Positions 1-12,829 of a stretch of 64,000 nucleotides of DNA are shown piece by piece. The position numbers and the translations under genes were made by a program. A model generated the notes under the pieces. That model searched no databases. It saw only the letters and a program-made list of their open reading frames with translations, and had not been told where the DNA came from. The number at the start of each line of letters is the position of its first letter. Within the stretch, counting starts at the first letter, position 1. Source of the stretch: Oryzias latipes (taxonomy: Eukaryota > Chordata > Actinopteri > Beloniformes > Adrianichthyidae); the NCBI RefSeq assembly GCF_002234675.1, contig NC_019866.2, forward strand, positions 20,302,802 to 20,366,801, given 5' to 3'.

Positions 1-162
1 AATCATTCCTTGGATACAATGAAAAGATTCGACTGTGGAATCGAATACATCTGTGATTCATTGACGGCGTTCACAACAGTCTAGAGTCCAAAACCTTTAC
101 TGTCTGAGCAAAGGCCCAGTCAGACAGACAGCACCAGATGATCAGCTGGTCTTTGCTCCTCC

Positions 163-1278
163 TCACGCTGACTTCTTACGTAGCACAAAGTAAGTTATGG
201 AGGAGACGAATGACAGGCCAAAGGCGATCCATGCCAGGATGTAGCTGTGGCCGTAGCTGCCCTGACTCTCGTTGACATGGAAACGGTTTGTGTAGATGGA
301 AGCTGCGATCATGATGAACACGCCTGAGGAAAGAAACCCCTCATCAGAATCAGGGAGGGTCACCAGAGTAAGAGGAACGCCATCAAAGAAATACTCACAG
401 GCCAGCAACTGAAATGCACCGGTAATGGTAAACCTTTGGCCCTTTGGGAGGGTGAAGAGCTGAGCCAAAAACACAAATGCGGCGATGAAGGAGAAAATGC
501 ATGCCAGTACAGAGGTGGCCTGCACTGCATGGAGGTAGTCTGCAGGGGGAGCCAGAGAGCACATTCACTGCTTTTTTTATGTGTGATTTATTTATACATT
601 TTTCAAAATAAGAAAAACAAAAAACAATTCAAAACCACAATTGCAAAGAAAGAAAAGAAAAGGAAGAAAAAAATGTACACAAATGAATGAATAAAATCTT
701 ACAAACAATATACTGTGAACAGCAGAGACACTGCACACTGCTGTGTCTGAATCATCCACATTTGTCACTCGTGTTGGAAAAACTACAATCAGCTCAACTG
801 TATTTGATGAAAATATTAACTTTATGATATGATGAGGAACATTCTTGGGAAATCAATCAAACAGTTGCAGAAAGAGCTCAAATTTAAGCTAAAATAAAGA
901 TAAAAAGACACTAAGAGGGAAAAAGTTTCTTCGTCCACCTTTTTACATTTCCTACTGTAATCATAAATGATCACATACAAATATAAATAAAGACGTTTTG
1001 CTTACCTTGTGGGTAGTCTGTCCCTGTGGGGAGGTCTGTGAGGTTCCAAACTCCATTGATCTTCAGCCACCGACCCCACACATCAGTGCGCATGGTGTCT
1101 GTTACCCACCAGGCCTGAGGAGAATTCCATCATGTCACAAACCACCAACTCAGGAGGAAATGAGAGATGGCAGAAAGCCACACGCCAAACTCCTGTCACT
1201 TACATTGTCAATGGTAGCCACCAGGAGCAGCACGATGGCTGAGATGTGAAGGATGAAGATGCCGATAAGGAAGAGCAT
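163..1278 (-). CDS. emp2: epithelial membrane protein 2 (PMP22/EMP/claudin-like tetraspan)
   Basis: Four coding exons on the minus strand: 1204-1278, 1006-1114, 399-539 and 163-323. All junctions are GT-AG with consistent phase, giving 486 nt, 161 residues. The protein has four hydrophobic segments. The first follows the start (MLFLIGIFILHI), the DNAWW motif comes just after it, the second and third are in exon 3 (LHAVQAT, then QLFTLPKGQRF), and the fourth is in the last exon (SYGHSYILAW) before a basic LRKK tail. DNAWW, QAVQAT-like and MIAASIYT strings fit EMP2 better than EMP1, EMP3 or PMP22, and the 141-nt third exon matches the family. EMP2 is a plasma-membrane protein linked to integrin and caveolin trafficking (family knowledge). 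The open frame across 163-564 reads through the 75-bp last intron (324-398), so it is not the true product. No poly(A) signal is seen before the window edge. Confidence 0.88.
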
Positions 1279-2090
1279 GATGACTGTTCTGGATAAACAA
1301 GAAAATTGTTTTATTTTGATTGCATGCCTACTCCTACATAGCAGCTACCGACACATCTAACTCATGGGTGAGGAGAGCTCAGGCTAATCTGGGCCATCAA
1401 TCACTCAGCGGCACGTCCAGTTTGTGGACTCTCAGGGAGGAGTGAGCTTCATCAAAGCTAGATGAGTTTGGGCTTGTCTGATGAAAACCCGCCCCTCCTT
1501 CATGCAACAGAAAACATGCAACTTGATTTTTTCTTTTTCTCACAAAACAGCACTTAAACATTTCTAAAACTCGTCAAATTTGTGCTTTTCTTATTTTCAG
1601 TCAATTTCTTCAGCTTTAACAAATCCCCAGAGCTGCTTCAGACACACTGAGGCCTCGCTGACAGTGGAGGAATGTCTCCTCTGTAAAGGAGTGGTTCAGG
1701 GTTGGGTTCTCACAGGCATACACCCTATTGCTTCATTTGACATGAGGCGCAGAGCAATAATGAAAAACTATTCAATCAAATATCTTTCAAAACTTCCAAA
1801 AGATTCAAAGAGACAACAAAAAAATGATTTTTTTTATTTTTGTCATTTTTTCTTCTTTTATTGGAATTTATAGAAAATCCAAGCTGGGTTTAAATCTGTC
1901 TTTATGCTTTAAGCAAATTTAATTATTTGTAGATATATATATTTTTATATAAAAGCCTATTTTTATATCAAGTTAAACCCCAAAAGTCTGAATCAGAGCT
2001 TTCTGCATTTATACTTAAAGTTTATTTTAAAGCTGCAGAATAAACTGAACAAGAAAAGGAAAAAGCATCATTCAAAGAAGGAGGACTTAC

Positions 2091-2160
2091 TGTCAGACGG
2101 ACGTGGTTCTCCTCAAGTCTAATTCCTTCTGCTGGAACTAATTTCAGGCTTGGACTCCAA
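2091..2160 (-). other. emp2: putative non-coding first exon of emp2
   Basis: On the minus strand a good donor (ACAG|GTAAGT type, GT at 2089-2090) ends an exon at 2091. The acceptor of the first coding exon (ATCCAG, exon from 1288) lies 0.8 kb downstream, so a 5' UTR exon here would join directly to the coding exon. The upstream edge near 2160 is a guess. No TATA box is obvious. A (TCC)n run at 2277-2302 lies just upstream. Confidence 0.45.
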
Positions 2161-2276
2161 ATGTACAAACAGCAGCACCAACCGCTTCACCCTCTTGTAC
2201 CCTGCCCTGTTCTTATGTCCACACCCCTGACAAGCCTCCACATAATCTCTGCCTCTTTTCTAGTCTTCCCCCTCTT

Positions 2277-2302
2277 CTCCTCCTCCTCCTCCTCCTCCTC
2301 CT
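2277..2302. repeat. (TCC)n microsatellite
   Basis: About eight to nine TCC triplets, pyrimidine-rich on the plus strand, immediately upstream of the presumed emp2 promoter. Confidence 0.8.
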
Positions 2303-2399
2303 GTCCCAGCCTGTTCTTCCTGGGTTGTGTTTGGGGTCCCACGGCTTTGTTGCTCAGGGAGAGTGGCTGATGACTCACTGGGGATTCCTCAAACCATGA

Positions 2400-4920
2400 C
2401 TTTTTTATTGACAACCGCTGTAACCATGGCCACAGACTGATGAAAACTGCCCTGTGGTTCCTGTCCGTGATGAACCATCAAAACGTAACATTCAGAGTTT
2501 CCTCTTTCACTCTTTTCCCCTTTGTCCTTCTTTTGCTACAGAGCGGAAAATCTCAGGATGAAGGAATGTTGTTGACAGCAATCGAGGGATGAGGAAGGGG
2601 GGGGGGGGTCAAATGAGTGCTCAAGGGGAAAAAAAGGAGATTTTTCTAAAAGTTCCTTAGTTATGACAAACGGAGCAACTTGTCTGCTGTTTGTTTGAAT
2701 CACATCTTGTAATGTCAAGCTTTACTGTTCCAAGTGTGTCTTCTTTAACAGATATTTGTTGCTCCGACATTCTTCCCTTCTGACATGAGCAGGATTGCTG
2801 CCCTGCATGTGTGGAGGTTTGGCTTTCTTTTCATTGGCTTCCTGTTCAAAGGTGGGAGCAACCATATTCTCCTTGTACAAAAACACAAACAGCTACACAA
2901 AAAGACAAAAAAAAAGTTTTCTGCTGTTTTCAGTAAAATCCTTTTATTTGTTATTTGATCATTGTTAATCGTTTCTATTATTTATGGTTTTTATCTTCTG
3001 TCTAAAATGAAATTAGAACTTTAACGAAGCACATTTACTGAAAAACTCAAGACGAACATAACAGACTTTTTTCAGCAGACTCCTGGCCAGTTAAAATACT
3101 CCTTGATTTAAAAAGCAGCTTCACACAGACTTTTTCAGGGGGCTGTCAACGATGACATGTTGCAAACAGAAATATCTCTCTAGCCTTGTAACTGTAAACT
3201 GCATACAGAAATGTACTGTGGGTATTGATAAATGTAAGAAGTCATGGTACGTGTTCTGAGCAGACTCGAATTTCATGGGTGGGTCTTCGGCACTGCCCCA
3301 CTGAGGTCTGCCTGGGACTTTATTCTAGTTTATATGCATATAAGATGTATTATAACATAACTGGGAGATGGGGAAGAAACTGTTGTAAAATCATATTCAG
3401 AAATATGGTTGACATTGATTTTGACCTTTAGGCCACATATATTACAGATTTGTAATGTTATGATAAATCATTGTTAGTTAATACCATACAAAATATATTG
3501 TAAGTCTTTAATTTTGAGGTGAACGTCTAGCAACAACAGTTATGGTAACATTAAAAAGAGGAAAAATAAATAAAATATATATTAATGATTTCAATAAACC
3601 ATGAACATCAAACCATGAAGATGAATTTTAAAAACAGACTTTCCTTAAACCCAATATGTCTTACTGTCCAAACAGTTCCTCATAAAAAAAAGGAGGTGAA
3701 CGTAGTGTAACAGACTATTAGCAGGACAGGATCTCTGTAATGAATATAAATGTCAGTTATTGTGCAAAGGTGAAAACAATTGAATTTCAATGGGAGCCGG
3801 AAAGTCAAGCATGTGAGGTGTGGCCGGCTGAGTCTCACATACGGCTGCTGCAAATTGCATGTCTTTGTGAAGCGCTAAGAGTCGCCTCGGTGTGTGAAGG
3901 GTGCCTTCTGAACTGAGTGACTTGTCTTAATGAAAGCTTAAGATGTGCTGCATGAGAGAAAACGAGTGAGGACGAACGAAGTGTGGAGGGAAAATACAAA
4001 GGTGAACCTGCAGCGATATTTGCTTTCTGACGGTTTGCCTGAAGCACAAAAGGTGGAGAAAGTTTTCCTATTTTAGCATGCTAGATGTTTTGGTGTTTAA
4101 GAAAAATGAGTTCATTCATTTTTGTTTTACTTTACACGTACAAATGTCTCTGAAGTCTCAGGAAAGGTCAAATGGATTATCTGAAGCTGCTACTTGATAG
4201 ACGATCCAGTTCAAAAAAGTCAAACACTTCCATAGAAACATGTATGAAGTATTGTTTATGTGAACAGGGAGACTCAACATAAATGTGTGGTGGAGACCAA
4301 ACAAACCACTGAGTCAAGAATTCTTCAGGCTCCTCTTATGGTAACAAGAGGCTCAAATAACTCAAATCTTTGGTTTGAACAAAACTCTGCTTTGTTACTC
4401 TATCAGGAAAAGAAAAGAAGTTAAAGAAACTTTTAAACGGGAGTTTCTAACAAATTCTCCCAACAAGCATCATTCAGGGTGTATCGGTGCACTAACCATG
4501 TCCATAGTTTACATAATTAGTTTGTTTTCAGAGCTAGCAGAGGCTTTCAAGAGGCTGCAGGCACATTCCTCCTCTTCTTCTGCATTTTGACACCAGAATG
4601 TTTCTTATCTGTTCATCTTTGTGCTCTGTCATCCGGTCCTATGCTTGTTAAGCAGACATTCATTTGGTATCCAAGTCCAACATGCACTAACAAAAAATTG
4701 TTGGTTTACTTTTTGTGAGGCTGCATTCTGCCAAAGACATCAAGCTAAACATAAACTCTACTCACAATAAGTTGGGGACATTGTCACTCCCATGAGTGCT
4801 TTTCCTATTTAGTTTGAATTTTATTTAAATACGTAAAAGTTCCCTTAGATATTACTAATAATGACTGAGAAGTAACACCATTTTAATTAGCTTGATATTT
4901 ATTTCCCCAGAAGTTAGGAT
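2400..4920. other. intergenic, nothing recognised
   Basis: AT-rich single-copy-looking DNA. Open frames are short, lack splice context and show no family motif. I see no RNA gene or element ends. Confidence 0.5.
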
Positions 4921-4939
4921 AATAATAAAGATCGCCCCA

Positions 4940-5280
4940 AATAACAAAAATTGACCGTGTCAATAGCAGGTTTTTCCTCCACTTACTGCAATGACAGCTT
5001 GACAGAGACGTCTTATGCTCCTTATGATGTTCTGACGTAAAGTCCTGACGTAAAGTCCTTTGTTCAGTTCTGCTGGGTCACTTGGTGGTGGGGTACGATC
5101 CTCCAGTGATGTGCTCTATGGGGTTCAGGTCAGGGGTCATACCATTTGATGCACTGCCACTTCCTGAAGCTGATTCTGGAAAATCAGCTTGGGGGTGTGC
5201 TGGTGGAATTGGGGGATGCTGATGGTTCTATGATGTCTCTGAGGTAAGAACGTGCAGTGACTGGAGAATCTAAAAAATTT
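4940..5280 (-). mobile_element. Tc1/mariner-type transposase remnant
   Basis: Read on the minus strand, a short piece gives TPDLNPIEH, the signature before the last catalytic acidic residue of Tc1/mariner transposases. The surrounding frame is broken. A 14-base motif (TGACGTAAAGTCC) is duplicated at about 5033-5060. Only a decayed fragment remains. Confidence 0.5.
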
Positions 5281-5286
5281 TTTTAA

Positions 5287-5491
5287 CCCTTGTGCTATCT
5301 TAGATGACCCCACCCTTACATTGACATGTCATCCCTACCATGACAAAGGTGGATAAAGGTGGAAGGATTTCATCTAATTCATGGACACCAGTGAAGATCA
5401 CAAATCATTGAAGAAAAAAGGTTCAGCACACTGTCTAGTGGGTCTAGAGGACCCAACTCCCAATGGTAAAGTGCCTAGGATAGCACAAGGG
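5287..5491 (+). mobile_element. piggyBac-like MITE, copy 1 (~205 bp)
   Basis: Terminal inverted repeats start CCCTTGTGCTATC and end GATAGCACAAGGG. The left flank is TTAA and the right flank is TTAC, consistent with a TTAA target duplication carrying one mutation. Related copies lie at 10179, 52581, 54347 and 63970 in this window. Confidence 0.7.
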
Positions 5492-5564
5492 TTACACGGC
5501 AGATATGACGTCATCGATTTCGCAAAATAAAAATCTAATTAACATGAGCATTTTGCGATGATTA

Positions 5565-5850
5565 TTTATGAGTCCACTGTCTGAAGATAAAAACGATGAT
5601 GATTTATTGAAAAAAATACATTTAAATACTTTTTTTTCTGGAAAAAATTGTTCCAACGCAATGCATTGTGGTCTATATTCGCCGATCTAGTGAGCATTGA
5701 TGCACACTGGTTTTTTGCAGAAACTTTTGGGAAATTTCTAAGGCACTCAATATTGGAATTGTAGATTCGGACAGCACTACAAAATGGCGAACGCACTATA
5801 CAGTGCACTATGTAGGGGTTAGGGTGTGAATTCGGACATAGCTTTGGTGT
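5565..5850. repeat. dispersed fish repeat, copy A
   Basis: Contains a stretch (GAGCATTGATGCACACTGG and following bases) that recurs in diverged form at about 16256-16390 inside intron 2 of the ZP gene. The distal part is rich in short GCACTATA-type repeats around 5795-5815. It has no coding potential. Confidence 0.55.
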
Positions 5851-5899
5851 CAGTGGAGTCACCTGCAGTGGTTGTAAAGCGGTGTAGTTGGCTATGAGC

Positions 5900-7265
5900 G
5901 GTTTGTCCGGAAACCCTGGTACCTCTCACATCTGGTAAACGGCCTGCAGCTGTGTTGTGTTTGCTTAACTTCGTCTGAGTGCAGAGGTCCTTAAGTAATG
6001 TTCGTGGGAGCAGTCTGTCACTGGTGGGGCTCCTGGGTCTGCCCCAAACTCTGCCAGTCGTTCTGTTTCTTGATTCAAGTATGATGATGACACTTTGAGA
6101 CTTGGAATGACTGGCAAAACCAGCTTTTTATACTCACATAATGTTGGAATTGAAGCCACACTGAAAAGGTTTTTTCTGTTTCTGCCCAAAGAGAAAAAGG
6201 ACAGACTAAACACAGCGAGACCATTATGTGGAAAACTCTAAATGAGGTGTGGCCATCACCCCAATACAATCCCCTCCCTATCCTGAAGTGCAACAAACAC
6301 TGTGTTTACGACATCCACTGAGTATTTCACAATATCCCGACCTTATTGTGTGAATGCATCTTAAAGCGATCCTTCGAAGGGTGAGAAGAGGAAAAGGGAG
6401 TTAAGAGTGAAGAAGCATTCAGAGTGTGAATTTCAGACACCACACCTTTAAACATGTTATGAACAGCCCTCCCAAATCCATGTGGGAAAGAATTTCAGTC
6501 TCCTCAAAATCTATGCAGCCTCTATTATAGGTCTGACTAAACCAAACAAATCCAACTGCATATCAGAGCTTCAGCAGGTTGAGAAATATGATCTGAGTGC
6601 CTAAAACATATTGTATTTCCAGAAAAGAAAACCCAAAAGATGAAGGCAGAGCCTGAGGAGGAGATGGAAGTGAAAACTGAATGCAGTTGGACCTGCTCGT
6701 TGGGCGTGTTGACCCAACCCTGAACGGCTGTGGGGATCTGAAGTGTGCAAGACGCCACTCCTTTTTGTCCCATCACTGTGTAATAAGCAGTCAAACTGTG
6801 GAGAGACTCCCGTCTTTTGTGCAACAAGGATGTATTTTAGGGAGAGGAAATGCCATGAGTCATGGATTGGTCCAAACTCTGCAGGCGTTTGGATGCACTG
6901 CTGTTTCTGCTGCATGGAGTTAAGAGGAAAGCTTTGCCAAAACACATTTTTTTAACGTGAAACAGGCATGTGTACTTGCTGAGAAGGACCAATAGGACAG
7001 CTTTCTTAGCAGCCACACCTCTGAGGAGATGTGAATGGGAATCAGTACTGGAAAAGCCAAAGTCATTCAGGATCAACGCAAGCATTTTGATCATCTGAGC
7101 AGACAAGAGTTTTCACAGGCATGAAAAATCCACCCCCAACAAAAAACATGTTTTTGGTGTCCTTAACATGTTCCAGTAGCATTTTCCTCATGATGGCAGA
7201 CAAATTAAAATACAGTTTGAAAAAGATTGTGTCTATTACGTAGAAAATACGCTGGACGGGCCACA
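5900..7265. other. intergenic, nothing recognised
   Basis: Several overlapping open frames of 70-114 codons on both strands near 6540-7100 have no recognisable motif and do not support one another. I regard this stretch as non-coding. Confidence 0.45.
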
Positions 7266-7269
7266 AACG

Positions 7270-7700
7270 TCCCGCTCCGCTCTATTCTGATGCATCTTGT
7301 AGACGACTAGATCCGTTTCCTTCTTTGTTTTCCTCGTCCAAGCTGGCACTTGGCTCCAAACTGTACGGCTGGATAGCTGGATAGCTGCAATACTGCTCCC
7401 CGTTTTTTGTTGCAGCAGCAGTGTTAGTTGGGGGGTGTGAGGGGGCTGTAAGTTAGTGGTAGAGTGTGTAAACAGATGGATGATGGGAGATGAGGCAGAC
7501 TTAATCTGTGCCAACAGTCCCGCTCACAACCCAGAGGTGATGTGCTGCCGCTCTGCAGAAAATATTATCCTACAAAATGACTTGTTTTTTTTTTTTTTTT
7601 TATTTTGGCTAAAACAGCATAATCATAATTGAAAGACCCCTGGGAACGCCTTACAATAGGTCAAAAGATAATTGGAGGGGTTTTTTAACACCACTACCGT
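7270..7700. repeat. dispersed fish repeat, copy A of a second family
   Basis: Shares ordered blocks with 12830-13180: GATAGCT, then a TTGTTGC block, a GTAAGTTAGTGG block, CCCGCTCACAAC, and the ending GGTCAAAAGAT.ATTGGAG.GG. Divergence is high. An 18-bp poly(T) run lies within it (about 7587-7604). Confidence 0.6.
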
Positions 7701-7709
7701 GTGTTAAAG

Positions 7710-8790
7710 ACCCCTACCATATCTAATGGAACTGCACAGATGTGATTAGATCCATTAGATTTGAACATTTAATTAGCTTTGAGGCCTGCAGGAGGAGAGA
7801 TCATCCTCAACAAGCCCTCCTCCATCATCGACCTTCACTTCTTCAGAGTTCCAGCAGAGCCGTTTTCTCCTAATGAACAGATGTTGAGTGCCTTGGTAAT
7901 GTTAACCGTTCATCTCTTTGACACATGCTAAATCATTCTGAGAAAAAGCCGTCTGACATTAGCAGCCAAACAAAGCATGAATCAGAACGGACGGCTGCTT
8001 CTGCTCGAGCACTGGAATCCCTTAATGAAGGTGTTTGTGCAGAATCTCTGAAGGAGCATTTCAACACCACCGAGCCAAGCTGAGCCAGACGGCCTGACCG
8101 CAAACAACAAGGTGCTGCTTTACACAACAGTCAAGCAGCTCCTCGCTGTCTGTGGTCGGGCGTCTTGCTGCACTCAATCCTTCCACGTTTTGCGCAAAGC
8201 CTTGTCCTCACTGCTCCCATACAAAAAGCCTGAGAGAACATTAAAAGGAATTTGTGAGGCCGATGCTGTTGAAATGGCCCGTCCCTCTCTGAGCAATCAA
8301 ACAAAGGGGGAGGGGAGTGACAAAGTGTGGCGAAACTCCCTCCTCACCCCTGGGCTGTTGAGTCAACCATCAGTACCAAACCTGCCCCTGGTCTGGCCAG
8401 GCGGGTTTTCATGATAAGTTACTACAAAAACATGTCATCCACACAAACACACACATCTGTCTTTATGGGAAGAAAAAACCGCCTTAGAGATGCAGAGAGG
8501 AAAAAAACACACAACATGATTTTCATCCCTTCTTCTGTTAATCCTTTTCAATCACAGTTTTTTCCAAGAGCTGGGATGCTTTTTCCAAACACTCTTAAAC
8601 TGTTTCTACCACTGAATCACAATAAAGTGGAAAAGCCTTTTTTTGTTTGGAAGGAAATCAAATTCAAAAGTACTTTTATAATCCCCAAGGGGAAATTAAA
8701 ACTGGTAGTAAGTCTGTTTTTTAACATTATTTTTGTTTTGGGGGATTAATACAACCTTACAGATGTTTGACTTTCTGTTGTTATATTTTT
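7710..8790. other. intergenic with a short Rex1-like tail motif
   Basis: Mostly unassigned. At 8675-8700 there is ATAATCCCCAAGGGGAAATT, a short palindromic motif typical of Rex1-type LINE tails in fish. A related motif is at about 49610-49632. Confidence 0.4.
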
Positions 8791-8792
8791 CA

Positions 8793-9092
8793 AAGTGGGG
8801 CTGCACTGTGGTGTAGTGGGCAGCACTCTCTCCTCACAGCAAGAAGGCCTTGATTCAAATCCCGTCTGGAGTTTGCATGTTCTCCTCGTGCATGTGTGGG
8901 TTTTCTCTGACTTCCTCCCACAGTCCAAAAACATGCTTCATAGGTTAATAGTCCCTAGGTGTGCATGTGAGTGTGGTTGTGTGGTGAGTTGTCCATTCTG
9001 TTTCTTACCTTCACCCAACAGTAGCCACCAGGTTAGACCCGGCGGCCCCGTGACCCCAGAAGGGACCCTTGGAAAATGGATGGATGGATGGA
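8793..9092 (+). mobile_element. LINE (L2/Maui-type) 3' fragment ending in (GGAT)n
   Basis: The block runs from a GTAGTGGGCAGCACTCTC start through TCCTCCCACAGTCCAAAAACATG to a terminal (GGAT)n run at about 9077-9092. That order and the tetranucleotide tail are typical of fish L2-clade 3' ends. Related pieces lie at about 12399-12450 (plus) and 26700-27020 (minus). Confidence 0.6.
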
Positions 9093-9099
9093 TTTTCCA

Positions 9100-10170
9100 A
9101 AGAGTTCACTGAACCTGAAACTGAGAAGTTTTTAGGGTTTAGTTGATTTGTTATTTTTTTAGAGAAAAGGTCAATTTTCCTCTGGTGCTGCTGTTGAGCT
9201 TCCCCGTCATGTCGCTGGAATCATAAGCATGACCAGATCCTCGAGTCAGAAAGTCGGGCAACTTCATTTTTGACTTATGACGGGTTAGCAATTTGAGAAA
9301 CTATGAGACAAAACTAAGAAATCATCTTTACAGATGGAAGAATATTGACAGACAGGCAAAACACTTCAACAAAAATCTGTTCAGGACTCAATATTACATT
9401 TGTGAAAAACCTTTTCTAGTGTAAATCCTAAGGTTGCTTTATTTTAGTTGGTTTTGGTTCTGCTATTAGTCACAGCAACAGAATCTTCAGCCATTATTTC
9501 CTGTTTCTTAATGTCCTCTTGTCAGCGTCAGCGGTTTGTGTCTGTGAATTCTATAAATATTTAAGGAGCTTCTGTTAAAATACAGTCACTACATTCCCTT
9601 GAGTGATTTTTACTTTGGTTTCTGTTAGTTACATTTGAAAATACCTAGAGTTTGATACTCCAGATGTGCAAGGATTGCTCAAAATCCTTCCAACGTGCAT
9701 GTAAATTCCGGGGGAATATAAAAAAACAAATTTCTGTGGGAGTATGTGCAGAATTTATGCAATAGAAAATCCGATTCCTCGCAAGGATTGGTGCCGATTT
9801 TCACATTTTCCTACTATTTTAAGCCCTAATGTGATGTTTCCCTCAGGTGGTCCGGGAGCTCTGCAGCTCAAAGCATAAAATTTGAGCTTTTCAGTTTCAC
9901 GGTGCTCGCTGTGACAGCTTTGGACTGCAGGTGTAAAAAGTTCAACACAAAATATTTTGCAGTGTCACCCGTGGGACAGTCTATTGTTATGGCGTGGGAA
10001 TGGGATCACCTCACCACACGCTTACATCAACCAGGATAATGAGCAGCTAGATCCATGTCAGCATTTGATGGGATTCCCTGCCGTTTCAGAGTCATCATGA
10101 ATGTCATTTCTTCATGCTCCTTAAATGAGAAGCAAAACAGTGTTGTTAGGCTAGAAGTAAAGCTAATCTG
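9100..10170. other. intergenic, nothing recognised
   Basis: No open frame with motif support, no repeat ends and no RNA gene seen. Confidence 0.45.
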
Positions 10171-10178
10171 TGCTTTAA

Positions 10179-10383
10179 CCATTGTGCTATCTTAGATGAC
10201 CCCACCCTTGGATTGACATGTTATTCCTACCATGACAAAGGTGGATAAAGGTGGAGAGATTTCATGTCATCCATGGACACCAGTGAAGATCACAAATCAT
10301 TGAAGAAAAAAGGTTCAGAGCACTGTCTGGTGGGTCTAGATGACCCAACTGCCAATGTTAAAGTGCCTAGGATAGCACAAGGG
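10179..10383 (+). mobile_element. piggyBac-like MITE, copy 2
   Basis: Same family and length as the copy at 5287 and clearly alignable along its length. TTAA precedes the left terminus, whose first bases are mutated (CCATTG). The right terminus reads GATAGCACAAGGG followed by TTAC. Confidence 0.7.
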
Positions 10384-10567
10384 TTACACACTTTAAATTG
10401 GAGTTTAAAAGGGGGGAAAAGTTCAAATTTCTATTGTTTACAAAAGTAGAGATTTATAGTTGTCCAGTAAATAGAAATTATGTTATTCTAACTAATTTCT
10501 TAGGCACGAACCCTTCTAACTCTTCCATTCTGATGGTTTGTGTCTCCTGTATGATTAATCCAGTAAA

Positions 10568-10743
10568 TCTACTTGAGTCAAACTCCAGGCCTTGAGGGCC
10601 AGGGTTCTACCCGTTTTTCCAACTAACCTGCCATTAAAGCTCGTTAAAACACACCTAATCCAGGTAATCAGCAGCAGTTAAGGCAGGATTTCTGAAAAGC
10701 CAGCAGGATGGCAGCCCTAGGGGGTTGGATTCTGACACCCCTG
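10568..10743. mobile_element. hAT-like MITE fragment
   Basis: One end reads GTCAAACTCCAGGCCTTGAG. The other ends TGACACCCCTG, the inverse of the CAGGGGTGTCA terminus seen in fish hAT MITEs. No clear target duplication. A reversed relative is at about 43322-43390. Confidence 0.5.
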
Positions 10744-10749
10744 CTTTCA

Positions 10750-12395
10750 AACATTAAAAAAATGTTTCCTCTGAACCTGAGAACCCCCTACATGAACTCT
10801 AGCACTAATAGATGGCAGCTTCTGACACAGATTTTCCAGGTTGTGTGACATTGAGGGTGTCTGAAATCTCTGAATTTTGTAATCTGTGAGATAATCCTTA
10901 GTTTTCCCAAACCATTGGACTCCTTCCTCACATTCTGGAAGCTCCTCCCGCTGTTCTGTTTTGAAAGGCCCAGCCCTTCAGTCACTATTTACGCCCAGAA
11001 ACGTTCTGGAACTTAAGCCAGTTAACGTCACTATCAAAGAGCCGTTACTGTGGATGTTTATTTAACAAAACCTGTCTGTCACCACATCCAGTATTTTTCT
11101 TTTTTTCAAATCTGATATGAGAGGACGGATGTTCATTGAAGTAAAATGAAGAATGGCCCGCTCATTGTTGTCAATAAGCTATTTGAGAATATTTCTAAAT
11201 ACACATTTACTGTTTTTTAGTCACATTTATTAAAAATTAAACATTTTCTGAGTAAGAATGAATCTAAATTGATTATTATTCCAATAAATGTGGACATTTT
11301 AATCGGTATTTATTGTAGAAGATCACAGTTAGTGATGTTTGTGGGCATTAAAATGCTAGTGGCAACAATAATGTTTTGAAGAAACCGTTTCTCTTCATCC
11401 ATTAGCACTCCACAACAGTTATATTGGTCAATTTGTATTTATTTAATTAAAATTTGTAGAGGGTATACTAAAATTACCTTCAACTGAACTAAGATTATTC
11501 AAGAATAGAAAAAAATATGTTTGTATATGAATGCTATTACTTCATTTAATGGGTGAATTGGTCACTTAGGCAGTACGACTGCCAAAGTGACATGCTGTTC
11601 TTGTGTGCCATCGGTGAAGCTCCAGCCTGTTTACATTCAATGAAAACACAAGGTCCTTATGGTTTCCATGGTTACTGGCTGAGAGATTCATTCCTGACTC
11701 CTTTCATGTGCGTTCTCTCGTTCAGCTTCCGTTTGCTTCCTTTCATCTCTCACATTACTGCAGTTAACTGTAATTTCTCCTCACAGGATTTCTCCCTTTT
11801 CTTTGGGAGTGTTTCAGCTCCTGTTGTGCCTCACACAAAGCCGCCTCCTACACAAGAAACACACACAGTCTTCAACTCGCAACGAAATCCAGGCGTGCAT
11901 CCTGTTGCACGTGTACTCTGAAGAAAATAACTACTGGATGTAGCTAAGCAACTCCAAAAATGAGTCATCGCCCTGCCGCGCCCTTGATCAACTGACACAC
12001 CCTCCACCACATCCATTTATGAGATCCAGATTTTTTTTTAAAGGAGTCTTATTAAAACAACTCCCACGATGGGGCAGCTGTGATTGAAGCAGTAGATCAG
12101 AGTCTTCATCATTCTATTCTGGCTTTAATGGAAACAAGTAGCACTAAAAATGTTCACAATTGAGTGCAGTTTGTGTTCTCATTGGATCGATTCATCACCA
12201 CATGCGACAGTTGGGTTTAATGAAGCATTAGTGACAACAGAGAGAATTTTACATATTCTTTTGAAACGATCAAGAATGTTACCAACCAGAAAATCCTACT
12301 TAAACAGAAAGGAAAGTAAAAACTCCTGCTAAAACCGTGAATGAATGAAAGCAGGCGTCAATGAGCCGCTGACATGAATCTCAGCTGCCCCACCC
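10750..12395. other. intergenic, nothing recognised
   Basis: AT-rich. The 122-codon open frame at 11553-11921 shows no domain, signal peptide or splice partner. Not annotated as a gene. Confidence 0.45.
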
Positions 12396-12398
12396 CTC

Positions 12399-12450
12399 AA
12401 GTCTGTGTTTTCTCAGACCTCCTCCCACAGTCCAAATACATGACTGTTGA
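12399..12450 (+). mobile_element. LINE (L2-type) scrap
   Basis: Short block including CAGACCTCCTCCCACAGTCC, matching the inner part of the LINE tail at 8793-9092. Confidence 0.45.
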
Positions 12451-12562
12451 GTTTACAGCAGGTGTGGGAGTACGGTGTTAGACTGTGGATACCTCTGTGA
12501 AACAGCCTTTGGCTGCAGGTCAGAGCAAGTAAATAAACAAAGAATGGTTTGTTAGTGCTTTG

Positions 12563-12576
12563 CCGCCCTCTAGTGG
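12563..12576 (-). promoter_or_regulatory. candidate CTCF-type site
   Basis: The minus strand reads CCACTAGAGGGCGG, close to the vertebrate CTCF core consensus. Sequence match only. Such motifs also travel in repeats. Confidence 0.4.
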
Positions 12577-12829
12577 TCATATACCTGTATTAGATGCTTT
12601 GGGGTTTTTAAGAGATGCTTTTGGTGTTAGTTTTTAACATCTTCTTGTGGTATTTTTCTCGTGATTTGGGACATATATATAAAAAAATTAGGGTTAAAAT
12701 TTTATTTCTGAGTATCTCTTTAATTAAATTGTTGGGAATGTCATTTAGCCTGAAAATCCTGGGAATCAGGAGCAGTTTAAATGAGATTGTATTAGTGACA
12801 CAAGCTTCCTGCTCTGCTCCATTTTGATT

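Noticed and set aside
6537..7106. Cluster of overlapping 80-114-codon frames on both strands
   Set aside because: No motif, no codon-phase agreement and no splice signals that chain them.
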